20,029 nt of DNA from Mycocentrospora acerina. Its lineage: Eukaryota > Ascomycota > Dothideomycetes > Pleosporales. The notes beneath the pieces are model-generated. The model was not told the origin of the DNA, ran no database searches, and saw nothing but the letters and a program-made list of their open reading frames with translations. Positions 8,600 through 17,988 of this stretch are shown here, piece by piece (the first letter of the stretch is position 1; every line of letters begins with the position of its first letter). The stretch is from positions 1-20,029 of the forward strand of contig JAKUHH010000120.1 of assembly GCA_022701365.1 (NCBI GenBank). Direction: 5' to 3'. Made by a program: the position numbers and the translations under genes.

Positions 8600-9315
8600 A
8601 GAAAGGTAGTATTTAATCTGTAATTTACTTTAGCTTATATCTGCTTAATTATCTAAGGGGCAGGCCTTATGCCTCTCTAACAAGATACTGTGTTTTTAAA
8701 CTTAATGTGCAGCTGTATATGCTTACTTCTTTAGATACTCTAGCAAAGCTCTCTAAAAGGTTTATCTAATATATAATTTTATAAATATTAAAGCTTACTT
8801 AATATAAATATATAATTCTATTTAACATAACAAGATCATCTTTTTTATACTTATTTTTAAAGTAATTAATTAGCTTAAATAAGTTATTAAGGTTATAAAA
8901 CTCTTAGCTTAGCTAATATAAAATTAGATTACTAGCTATAAGAAGGCTAAGAAGGCAGGTTTAATATTTAAATTGTTAAAAAAAATAGAGATATAGCAGT
9001 AAAAGGTCTTAATAAAGAGAGCTAGCAAAGATCTACTTACTTAATAAGAGGCTATTTAGCAGATTGTTTATAAAGAGTGTTAAAGAGGAGAGCAATCTTG
9101 CTATAGCTGCTAGGCTTTTGCACGCTGTAAGAGGTATAAGGAGACTAGCTATATCTTATATTTATATAAAAAGGATACTTAGAATACTACTTAATGTACT
9201 ATATGAATTTCTAGTTATTAACTTATAAGCTAGTTCTTATATATGCATACAGAGGTGCGCAAAGTTAGTTTAGTGGACTGCTCGCTTGTACAGACCGCTC
9301 GCTTGTAAAACACGT
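8600..9315 (+). mobile_element. Fot1/pogo-type DNA transposon, 5'-truncated copy
   Basis: This is homologous, in opposite orientation, to the first roughly 680 bp of the complete element at 16134-17986. The translation includes the pogo/Fot1 C-terminal landmark GAGLMPL near 8660 and, further on, EESNLAIAARLLHAVRGIRRLA (about 9090-9150) in the transposase tail, all with scattered RIP stops. The right end has a terminal inverted repeat finishing CTCGCTTGTAAAACACGT, followed by TA at 9316-9317. The catalytic core and left inverted repeat are missing. Similarity fades at about 8570-8600, where the LINE-associated sequence abuts. Confidence 0.7.
9255..9315 (+). repeat. Right terminal inverted repeat of truncated Fot1-like element
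   Basis: Reverse-complement match to the left end of the element at 16134 and to the MITE ends at 14793/15201. Within it CGCTTGTA occurs twice (...GCTCGCTTGTACAGACC-GCTCGCTTGTAAAAC), a subterminal direct repeat shared by the family and possibly a transposase-binding site. Confidence 0.75.
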
Positions 9316-9317
9316 TA

Positions 9318-9873
9318 CTCAGATTCTTGAAACATAAACAAAGAGTAGAAGTAGTGCAGACATAACCCTAGAAGATCTTCAAAAAGCAAACAGCTAATTA
9401 AAAGAAATAGAATTAATGCGCTGATGTAACCTAGAAAATACGAGGTAACGTAACAATAGACTGACGCTAGTAGTAAGAGATCTGCTCAAGCAAAACATGA
9501 CAGTGTGACATTACTAAAAATCAGCCAGTGAGAACTGGTAAACAACTCCTCTGCAACGTAACTCTTCGTATAATGGTACCACACTATAAAGATAAATCGG
9601 ATTCTTAAAACTTGTAGATCTAGTTAAGTTAGTTGTAAGTATCCAGGTGGATTGAGCGCTATCTGACATTACTAACTTTTTGCATCTGTAGGCACGTGGG
9701 CACCCTGTATTTATCTAATCTGCTATTCGCTCGCAATAAGTCATAAATCAATTTCCTCTTTCTGTATCTTCCTCATATACAGACTACATAATTTTGCTGC
9801 TACTCTTCCAAAACTTTGTACAAAAGACTCTTATTCCACATATACTATATCCAATCTCATCTGAAACTCAACC
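9318..9873. other. Intergenic, upstream region of the small secreted protein gene
   Basis: No gene is seen. Composition is more balanced than in the transposon blocks. The last 100 bp include CT-rich tracts and ATATACTATAT (about 9840), a plausible core promoter for the gene that starts at 9874. Confidence 0.45.
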
Positions 9874-10239
9874 ATGAAGCCTTCGGTTCTTATCACCTTT
9901 GCGCTTGCAATAGAAATTACCTCTGCAGCTTCATGTAAGCGCTATACAAGTTACTGCGCTGACTCTCTACTTAGCTAAGGTGAGCATCTCCCTTTTCCAA
10001 TCGTTGACTCTAGAAGATTGCCAATAATGTAAACATAAACGATAGGATACACTGTTGCTAATTTTCAAAAACTTACTATTGTGCTTCCTGATCGCCTTAA
10101 ACATCCTCCAGCCACCTATCTTTACAGATGTGTTAGTGGACAAGTTTACGACGGCCCGGCATTAGCGAAGATATGCAAGCAAGGATGCGTCGATGCTAGA
10201 CAAGGAAACGATAACTACTGTAAAGAAGATAAACCATAA
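9874..10239 (+). pseudogene. Small secreted cysteine-rich protein (effector-like), with an in-frame stop
   Basis: An ATG in good context (CAACCATG) at 9874 opens a frame with a hydrophobic N-terminus, KPSVLITFALAIEITSAAS, typical of a signal peptide. Cysteines follow at residues 21 and 28. A TAA stop (9976-9978) falls just before a strong donor (AAG|GTGAGC). The proposed 132-nt intron is 9980-10111, ending CTCCAG, and it joins in phase to exon 2 at 10112-10239. Exon 2 has four more cysteines (YRC, KIC, QGC, NYC) and ends in TAA. With the stop read as one codon the product has about 77 residues and six cysteines, the pattern of fungal apoplastic effectors. TAA in place of CAA would be a RIP-type change. 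An alternative acceptor (TTTACAG, 10126) would not keep the frame. No homologue is recognised and function is inferred only from architecture. Confidence 0.5.
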
Positions 10240-10971
10240 AATTCTCTTAATTTTAGGTGTTTGACATAGAGATATAGGGAATAATCAGAGAATGATTAGG
10301 ATGCTTTAAGTCTAAAATAGCACCATTCATTAATCTGAGAAGATACTTAAGGTGAAATGCATAATTTGACATGAGAAGCGTGAGAACATAATCAATTCGA
10401 AAGGTTTCAAATTATCTGATAATTCATAATTAATTTTGATTCTTGAAAATCAATTTTTAGTTTTGCGTTAGAAAAGAGTTATCTCTTACATAGTTGCAAA
10501 AGTTAAAAAGTAGAAAAGAACTTTTAACTTTAAGGAGATGATTTTTAATGTTTATATTATCCTTTGTTAGTTCTTTTCGCAACAGAAAAAGGATGCAAAA
10601 CAAGAGAACAATGCTTAGAAAGAGATTAAGTCAAGCTGCTTTTAAAGTTAAAACATGCTTTAGAACTAAGTAAGGATAATTAAAAAACATTTTTTTAAGA
10701 CTACTACCTATTTTACATAGGTAGCTATAAGGGTCGTAAGCAGCTAGCCACTTTGACTAATCAGCACGTACAATCGTACTTAAGTCTATAGAGCAAGCGC
10801 AATGCTGTAAAATATAACATTCTACCCTAGAAACACAATCTTAATACTCTAAGTAGGTGCTAAATTTTAATCCTAAAAACATTTCAACCTAGTGCTTAAT
10901 TCACCAAAGACCTCGTACAGCCTAAGGTAAATCTAAATCCAGGTCATATTAATATGCAGCTTTCCTTGCAA
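10240..10971. other. AT-rich intergenic tract
   Basis: No open frame or paired terminal repeats are recognised. The sequence is strongly AT-biased from about 10320 to 10720 and less so afterwards. Confidence 0.45.
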
Positions 10972-11066
10972 TGGAAGAATCAGGAGGAGCTCATTGTATT
11001 ATTAAGAGTGTGGAATTCGGAGACTATAAATGCGATAGTTGCTCACGTGCTTACACTAACGTTACA
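10972..11066 (-). repeat. Degraded solo LTR of the Copia element
   Basis: CAGGAGGAGCTCATTGTATT and AAGAGTGTGGAATTCGGAGAC, followed by GTTGCTCACGTGCTTACAC, match the minus-orientation LTR (AGGAGGAACTTGTTGTATT..., AGTGTAGGACTCAGAGAC, GTGCTCACGTGC). Both ends are diverged, so the limits are approximate. Flanking 5-mers give no target duplication. Confidence 0.6.
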
Positions 11067-11343
11067 ATGTATGAGTATTAGCTAACACTCCTGCTAGTAT
11101 CTTGGCTAATATTCTACCTTACTTCTAGAATTTTATTAATTCAGCTACCTAAATAACTTTTCTAAAGAAAGTCACATTTTCTATTTCTGCTGTAGTAGTT
11201 TTTCTTAAAATAGTTCTAAATTTTATAAAGATAGTTAGTTGTAGTGGTCTTAAATTAGTATAAGTCAGTCACAATATTATTGTCCGATCTTCTTATGCTC
11301 ACAGACATAAGAGGTTTTTAGTTTTTGTTTCTTCTTCTAACAG
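11067..11343. other. AT-rich stretch ending in a probable 3' splice site
   Basis: No start codon with a signal peptide is found. The segment ends in a pyrimidine-rich run, TTTTTGTTTCTTCTTC, followed by TAACAG at 11338-11343, which looks like an intron end leading into the exon at 11344. Confidence 0.4.
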
Positions 11344-11564
11344 GCTTCTGGTAATCCTTCTGGTAAATATGACGATAGGAACAAGTGGACATCTTCGGGG
11401 TGGCCTAATGGCAAATGTGCGTGATTAGAATTTTAACTTATTTGGAAAACGAACTCTCCTTCTATTAATTCTAAAGCAGACGCCGCCTCAAACAGAGTGG
11501 TCTGTTAGCTAAGACTTGTGCAATGCCGGGTATGAAAGAACGTGATAACTTAACGCAAAAATAG
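11344..11564 (+). pseudogene. Last exons of an unrecognised small gene, 5' end missing
   Basis: After a polypyrimidine tract and CAG acceptor the frame reads ASGNPSGKYDDRNKWTSSGW and reaches a cysteine codon. A GTGATT donor at 11421 and an AAAGCAG acceptor (11473-11479) define a 59-nt intron. The second exon (11480-11564) continues in frame through LLAKTCAMPGMKERD to a TAG at 11562-11564. Without the intron the frame ends at a TGA (11422-11424). Together they give about 53 residues with two cysteines, rich in G, S, K and N. The first exon is not identifiable upstream; a degraded LTR at 10972-11066 lies where it could have been. This may be the remains of a small secreted protein gene, but no family is recognised. 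Confidence 0.35.
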
Positions 11565-11836
11565 TTTCCTGATTCTCCACTACTACTAGTACAACAATCT
11601 CCTCCAGTAATTAATTTCTTTAATACAATTTAAGAAAAGTTTGTAAAAAAGATAGAGCTGCAACGAATATATATTTAAATGGCAATTTATTCATTTTCAT
11701 AATTTCCGACAATTATTTATAGACCTCAAATGTACTAACTAGTCGGGCAATCTTTTCGCTGCTATATCCGAAGGAAATGTAAATTTACACAAAAAATTCA
11801 ATTAGCTATATCTAGGGCTAGACAGGGCATTTGGTG

Positions 11837-13252
11837 CTATGCTATACAACTAGCACAGAGATTATGCTTACCTTCTTCAATTGACTTTGTCACCTGCTTG
11901 CCCGTCCTTACGACAGTGTATTCCTCGGAATCCTTCACCGATCCTCTTCCTTGCTTCTTTCGCATCTCGACTTCCTGTCCACCCCTTAAAATGCCGACTC
12001 TCATCGATGAAAGCAAGTTATGTGCGGCATTACTATGCTCGTAAACACCCCCATTGAATAGAGCTGTTGCATCTCTGCCTAGCGCGCCTTTAATTAGCGC
12101 CCTGCCACCAGGGTGGGTGGCAACGAAATTCGAGATGTCGTGGATTACACCAGCAATAGCGACAAGAGCCTCACCGCCGGTGCAGTGCGCTCGAAAATCG
12201 TCCCAGTCGATAACGGGTAATTCGGAAATTGGGATTCCCCAGTCGAGTTTGTTACGTCTTTGATCAAGGGCCTTTTGCTGTTGTTGGAGACGACCCTTTT
12301 TAATTTCATTGAAACGAAATGTTTTGAGGTCGTAAGCCAAGTGAGTGAAGGAGAGAAGATAGATGAGCCATTTTGTAGGGTCGTATTGGTACCAGACGAT
12401 AGCGTTTCCTGATCATTTTGTAAGAGTCCCAATCCAATGACTAATCTTAGACAACTCACGATAATCGCTTGGAAATTCATGGTGGAAGTTATGATATCCT
12501 TCGCCCATAGTAATCAAAGCTGTTAAGACATGATCGCGGGGCGACCGTCGATCATCAAAAGGCTGCTCTCCAACCCAATGTGCAAGACTGTTGACGCAGA
12601 ACGTAGCTTGCTGTGCAAAAGATGCCCGAATAATGCCCGCATATACAAGTCCGCCCTACCAATCATGCCACCCAAAGCCGGCTACCAGCATAGGAAAGAT
12701 CCAAGCTGTAAATAATAGACATTTTCTATAATTTTTGTGTTGCTAGACAACAACAGGATCAGAATCAAGGTCAGATACATCTGTCCGTCCTTTAATCTTG
12801 GGATTGTTGTTCAGAACCATCCACCCCAAGTGCGAGAAGATCAAGCCACGCATGACAGAGTACGGGTCTTTCGTGGTATCTGTCCATCGGTGATGCGCAC
12901 GGTGGTTTGCACCCCACCAACGAATAGAGCCTTGAATTGCGCCTGCGCCTACAAACGCAAGAAAAATTCTCAACGGCAATCTTGCAGAGTAACAGCGATG
13001 CGACCATAGTCTGTGATATCCTCCTGTGATACCGAACGCAGTAAGGAAGTAGTACAAGATGCTCCAAATGAGAGTCAGGCGGCGCAAAGGCGTATGATTC
13101 GCGAGGTAGAGACCGTATATCGGGATAAAAATAACAAGGGTGGTATTTAGCCAATTGATTTTCTTATACCAGTTGGTTAATGTGAGTTGCTGGTATTGAA
13201 TATGCTTGACGGTGGCAAGACTGGGTTTTGCAATACTTGAAGTAACTGACAT
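11837..13252 (-). pseudogene. Acyl-CoA delta-9 desaturase with cytochrome b5 domain (Ole1-type), two in-frame stops
   Basis: Exon 1 13252-12460, 51-nt intron 12459-12409 (GTGAGT...GATCAG), exon 2 12408-11837, giving about 454 codons, the normal length for fungal stearoyl-CoA desaturases. The start chosen has the context GCCACCATG; an in-frame ATG also lies at 13306. The di-iron histidine boxes are present: HRLWSH (80-85), HRAHH (117-121) and HNFHH (254-258), with NSLAH (221-225). A C-terminal cytochrome b5 domain has HPGG (363-366) and heme-region histidines at HSNAAH. Hydrophobic membrane segments surround box 1. The enzyme normally introduces the delta-9 double bond into palmitoyl- and stearoyl-CoA at the ER. 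Codons 170 (12743-12745) and 199 (12656-12658) are TAG where the family has W (DPVVVW; DWWGG). Both are RIP-type changes, and the frame is otherwise intact. A GTAAGC near the 3' end could be a further donor, changing only the last residues. Confidence 0.88.
12409..12459 (-). other. Intron of the desaturase gene
   Basis: 51 nt, with donor GTGAGT and acceptor ATCAG on the minus strand. Its removal joins SDY and RNAIVWYQYDPTKW in frame, a junction that is continuous in the protein family. Confidence 0.85.
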
Positions 13253-13319
13253 GGTGGCGACTTCTGATCTTTGGGAAGGGCTCTGTAGGAGGAAGTTATT
13301 GTTCATAGTAGGAGAACTA

Positions 13320-14420
13320 AGAGTGTAGCTTTATATATGTAATTTGAGTTCACGTGCCACTCGAAATTGGATATCGAACACTGCTATCAGATAAGGTAGA
13401 CAGCTCACTGATCGTAAAGGTGGACTCTTGCAGAGTAAGTACGAATTTTAATTAAATTTATTAGTAATCTCACTTTTTACACACTTTTAAGACCGTCTTT
13501 TTTCGCGTAAAGAGAAGTAACCTGGCAGATCTACATTAGTTAACACTTCTTAACATTTTTAAAACTGTTAATGTAAACGACTAGGCTAAGAAGGGAAGTT
13601 GTTGCGAAACTATGAGTTAAAATTTGTGCTATCTATATGCAGTCTCTTCTACAATGATCTGTTTAATTTCGCAAAGACCTCCTATTTTTGCGTTAGCCTG
13701 CAAGACGAAAAGTGTTGACTATGTTGATGCTTAATTTTGCATAAAGGGTGAATACATGTTTTATCATGATCATTAAGTTGCTTAGAAAATGACTTAGTCT
13801 CTAAAAAGTTCGATTATAAGGAGCTAGAGTCTAAAGAAACTTAATTGTTCTTGTTTTAGTATAATATTAGCTAAAAAGCTCATTTTACCTTTTTTGTCAA
13901 TCGACATCTTGGTACTTTATTTGGTTTATTAATTTCATGCAATTCACTGATTTGCACTGATACAAGGATTGATGATAATACAACATAAAGAACGAAAATT
14001 TCACACTATATAGAAAATCGAGCGCAGTCAACTACGACAGAGGGAGTATTCAATCGAAAAGTACGTAGCTGGATTTGTAGCAACTAGCTATGACACCTCC
14101 TGGCTAATTTATAAATCCCTTAAACTTTCGGTACCTAAGGCATTATCTCTTTGTTCAAAGAGATCCACTGCTGATTTAATTCTACTCTGGACATAACACT
14201 TTTTTAAAGATTTAATGCGCGAAATTATATTTTAGGACCGCGGAAAGTTAATTGCCTAGATAATATTTGTCAATTTTTTAAGCAGAGTATTAGGAGACCG
14301 CAGCAATTTTGTCTGATGCAAGTTAAAAGGACACAGGAGAAACTCGACAAAGTTAATTTGTAATGTACGCTATTCGTAATAAAAGACTTTTAATGTGCAC
14401 AAATTTTCAACAACGGAATA
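13320..14420. other. Intergenic tract upstream of the desaturase, no gene seen
   Basis: The first 100 bp or so would contain the desaturase promoter. The rest is AT-rich with stops in all frames and several short less-biased patches (about 14030-14130). No paired repeats are identified. Confidence 0.45.
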
Positions 14421-14425
14421 AAATG

Positions 14426-14551
14426 TGATAAAAATTAGAGCAGGCTCAGATGTCTGGTGCATCATTGAAGCGTGATTACAAAACTTGTGGAGGCGCGAAC
14501 GTATATACAGTCAAGACGCTAACCGTATCTAGTTTGTCAGCAGCTTGCATA
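14426..14551 (+). other. Short exon-like open frame, unrecognised
   Basis: A frame open after a TAA continues from an internal ATG (14450) through YKTCGGANVYTVKTLTVSSL to a TGA at about 14549-14551. It has two cysteines and balanced codons in an AT-rich setting, as in the last exon of a small gene. No first exon or splice site can be supported. Confidence 0.2.
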
Positions 14552-14792
14552 TGACGGAGATAACGACATGTTTACATCATTGATAATTGTTGGAATATCA
14601 AGACCGCCTTACATGTAATAAATGTCAACGTAGCAAATAAGAAAATTAATTTTTAAAACACCCTGTAAAATTAGTGCAGATATAGGTTTTTTTTCATAAA
14701 GATCAAGGCTATATAAGCGCTGTTCTACCAATTAACAATTTTTGCTAGTAAAAAGACTTCGCTTGCAATTCACTTCAAAATACGTTCCTATA

Positions 14793-15201
14793 ACGTGTTT
14801 TACAAGCAAGCTGTCTATCCTAAAAAAAAAAATTGCAGATTTTAAATTTAAACAACTTTGCTAAACAAGATATACCCTATCTAGAACTTAGAACTTTAGC
14901 TTGTTTTATTATTTTAAAACTGCAGTAAAGTTATAACTGTCTTACTTAAATACTACAGAAATTTGAATTCTTTATTTTGAGAAAATAATTTCTACCTACT
15001 TTCTTAAATCTGCATTTAATATAATAGAAAAATAATTAAAACTGCTGTTTAATAACAAGAGAATAACCTTAGTGTTTTCTTTTAAGTATTAGAAGTAGGT
15101 CTATAAACCAAGTAGAGTTGTTAAAGTTTTAAAAATGGCGAATTTGGTGTCCTTTTAGATGGACACCTTGCTTGTAAGGACGGCTCGCTTGTAAAACACG
15201 A
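14793..15201. mobile_element. 409-bp MITE related to the Fot1-like element
   Basis: The left end ACGTGTTTTACAAGCAAGC and the right end (reverse complement TCGTGTTTTACAAGCGAGC) are inverted copies of the termini of the 1853-bp element at 16134 and the truncated copy ending at 9315. TA lies on both sides (14791-14792 and 15202-15203), the target duplication of Tc1/mariner-pogo elements. No transposase sequence is recognisable inside, so it is nonautonomous. Near its right end GGTGTCC and GGACACC form a hairpin (15146-15167). Confidence 0.8.
15146..15167. repeat. Subterminal hairpin in the MITE
   Basis: GGTGTCC (15146-15152) pairs perfectly with GGACACC (15161-15167) over an 8-nt loop, just inside the right terminal inverted repeat. 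Confidence 0.7.
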
Positions 15202-15203
15202 TA

Positions 15204-15808
15204 GCTAAACATTAATTAAGAAGTCTCTGGAGTGGATGACTGGTGAAGCCTGTTGCACCCCTAACATGCAAAATAAAAAGAGTTAGCACGCATGTCATAT
15301 AGTGTGCAATTATCCTTCATCATTGTTAGACTGATTGAGTTCGCAGCGAAGTGCCGATAATGATTAAAAATAATCATTAGTTAATCTGAAATTTCCAAAC
15401 ACAACCACTGCCAACAAATAAGACAACGTTTCTAAGGACTGTAGAAAGAGATCTATAAGTACAGATTAATATCAAGAACTCTTACACGTCTTCTAAAACA
15501 AAACTTCGTTAGTATAGTGATTGCTTGTAGAGCTCGTTAAATTTCAATATGGAAAGTTTATTGTAAGCCTGAATGATATTAAGCAGAATGTATTCTATTC
15601 AGTTTCATTTTTTGAGATGTCCTAGTTAGTTCTGGTGCATGGTGTTTTGTTTATTTTCTTTTTCAGGCCATAATTTCGTTATCTAACTACCACCCAAACT
15701 TAAAAGCAGAAGTAGAAGTAAACTCTGCTTTAGCTACATAAAAAAAATCCTTCTTTAACTTAGCTTGTTAAAAAAAATTGTTTCAGCTAAAGAAACTTTA
15801 ATTATTTT
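15204..15808. other. Intergenic, no gene seen
   Basis: Moderately AT-rich, with stops in all frames. It includes an 8-bp inverted pair around TGATTAAAAATAATCATTA (about 15360). No repeat family is recognised. Confidence 0.4.
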
Positions 15809-16101
15809 AAGGAGCGCTCCAAACACGGAGTAATTCAGGCTCCGGCAACATTCCAAGAAATAGCTTTACAGCTGTAATCCAGTTCATCCCACCTTTAGCT
15901 CCACCATTAACTTTGTCACTTCATTTTGTGCTTACTAAGTTACATACCAACACCTATCCAGAAGAGTCAATCAGATGGATACTGCTTTTAGCTATGCCGA
16001 CTGATTACGCGATAGCGAAAAAACTCATCCCTTGCAACTGGCGCACAGAACAAACTGTTTGTGTTAGGGTCACCAACAGTCAAATTTCAACAGTAGATTA
16101 G
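15809..16101 (+). other. Long stop-free frame without a clear start, unrecognised
   Basis: From a TAA at about 15806 the plus strand stays open for about 97 codons to a TAG at 16099-16101, with balanced composition unlike its AT-rich flanks. It includes FTAVIQFIPPLAPPLTLSL and a C-terminal part with two cysteines (IPCNW, TVCV). The first ATG is at 15958 or later; a non-ATG start would be at about 15913. It could be a terminal exon of a decayed gene. I recognise no family, and a real gene is not proven. Confidence 0.3.
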
Positions 16102-16133
16102 ATTAGCGACGATAGTATATGTAAATATGTGTA

Positions 16134-17986
16134 ACATAGTTTACAAGCGAGTAAGCTGTATAAGCAAAATAAGCTGCTCTGCTAACTTTGCAAACCTCTA
16201 TAAATATATATCTTAATAATATAATAGTATAATTTATAGATAATTATAGAGTAAATTAAGTAGTACTATAAGTATTATTTTTATATATATATAATTTATA
16301 GCTAGTCTCTCTACACTTTATACAGCGCGCAAGAGCCTACTAGCTATAGCTAGATTACTCTCCTTTTTACTGCTCTTTATAAGTACTCTAATAATTAGCC
16401 TCTTATTAAGTAAGTAGAGTTTCTTTAGATCTCTTTATTAATACTCTTTACTTATATATTTACTTTCTTCTATTCTATTTATATACTATTGCTGCTTTAT
16501 TTGCTCTCTTAAAGTAAGTAATTTAATTATATATTAGTATAGCAAAGAGTATTATTACTTTAGCCCTTTTCTTTAGCTAATTAATTACCTTTATAATTAA
16601 AACTAGTAATAAACTTTTACAATACTAAATAGAATTATATTAGTATTAATTAAGCTTTAAGCTTATAATATAATTTAGTATATAAGCCTCTTAGAGGGCC
16701 TTTATAAGAGCAGCTAGAGAAGTATATATTAAAAGCTACATGTTAAGCTTTAATAAAATAATATCTAGCTAGAGAGGTATAAGGCCTGCGCCTTAAAAAG
16801 TTAATTAGACATTTACTAATATAAATAATTAATTAAATGCAGTTTTAAAGGCTTACAAGAGCTTTAGCTTTATAATTAAGTTAATATAGTAGTAGATTAA
16901 ACTCTTAACTTTATAGCTATATTTCTACTTTAATAGTTAAAAGTAGCTAATATTAAGTAGCTATAGTAGGTAAGATATGTTAGGTAGTATATAAAGTATA
17001 AAGATACTATTCTCTTTATAAAGCTTATAAAACTTAAGTAAGTAGTAGCTTTTTAAGCTATTTAAGATAATTAGGTAATATATACTTATAATCTAGCTTT
17101 TTATATAAGTATTAAACTACTTTAACTACTAAACTCTTAGCCTATTACTTATTTAACTATTAGTACTTACTTATAATTAAATAGTTATATAAGATTTCTC
17201 TCTTTTTATACTTAGTAAATAAGTAACACTAGTTAATAAAGATAAGAAATAGCAAGACTTACTAGCTAGTAGTATTAATTACAGTAAATATAATAACTTA
17301 CTTGTAAATACTTAGCTAGTTAACTTTTAGCTTGCCTTTTTTCTTTAACTTTTTTATAATAAGCTAATCTATAATTTTACTTATTATAAAACTTATTTTA
17401 TTATAGTTATAGATATATTTATTTTAGACACTATACTTAGCCTTTATCTCTTCTATAAGCTTAAACTAGCTCTTAATTAAGGCTAGAGTTTTATATAGAG
17501 CTTACTGCATATTATATGCTTTATTAAAATATATTATAAGACTACTTATATACCTAATAAAGTTATTTAGCTAGTAAATACTAACTTAACTAGTGCTGCA
17601 CATAGGTAGAAGCTTATTAACTATATTATATATAGCTATAAATATAGGCGTAAATCTATATTAGTATAAGTTAAGTATATTGCTAACTATTACTTACTTT
17701 TCTTACTAAGTATGCTTCCTTAAGTTAGGCTAGTAATTATATTAAGTAAGTCTACTAGCATGTTAGTAGTATAGTATTACTTAAGAGACTTTAAATATCC
17801 TTATAGTATATTGCTTAGTCTAGATTTAATTTATTATAAGAGCTAATGTAGTAAGATTTATATTAGCCTTATAATAGGCGCGTAGAGAAAGAGTTAGTAG
17901 AGTTATAATTAATTTAAGTATAGAGTTGCACAAAGTTAGTAGGGTAGCTTACTTGCTTGTACAGCTCACTCGCTTGTAAACTACGT
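16134..17986 (-). mobile_element. Complete Fot1/pogo-type (Tc1-mariner) DNA transposon, 1853 bp
   Basis: Left end ACATAGTTTACAAGCGAG and right end CTCGCTTGTAAACTACGT are inverted repeats that extend about 60 bp, through CAAAGTTAG-type sequence. TA flanks both sides (16132-16133, 17987-17988). The 1853-bp length matches the Fot1/Pot2 class of fungal elements. The interior is extremely TpA-rich. The transposase reads on the minus strand. With both ends and the target duplication preserved, this is the best-defined mobile element in the window. Confidence 0.88.
16320..17880 (-). pseudogene. RIP-destroyed Fot1-like DDE transposase
   Basis: The minus strand translates in pieces that follow the order of Fot1/pogo transposases. 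FKLIEEIKAKYSV and IYNYNKISFII (about 17380-17450) correspond to the first catalytic motif, normally YNFDETGF. Next comes GKLKVN*LSIYK. A later segment with LIILNSLKSYY matches the second catalytic block (usually LDGHxSH), followed by ISYLLQ (HLLQPLD). The RRRPYTS/GAGL region lies at about 16770-16795. D-to-N and E-to-K changes and many TAA/TAG codons mark RIP. The first catalytic aspartate is lost, so the gene is dead beyond its stop codons. Confidence 0.7.
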
Positions 17987-17988
17987 TA

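Noticed and set aside
9874..9978. Alternative intron from the GTAAGC at 9935 to TTAG at 9974
   Set aside because: It would be only 40 nt and the following frame stops quickly without reaching the cysteine-rich exon; the GTGAGC donor gives a phase-consistent gene.
12145..12480. 111-codon minus-strand frame through the desaturase intron
   Set aside because: It starts in the true frame, reads through the intron and then continues in a wrong frame; the spliced desaturase explains the region.
12792..13154. 120-codon minus-strand frame
   Set aside because: Frame-shifted shadow of the desaturase exon that holds the first two histidine boxes.
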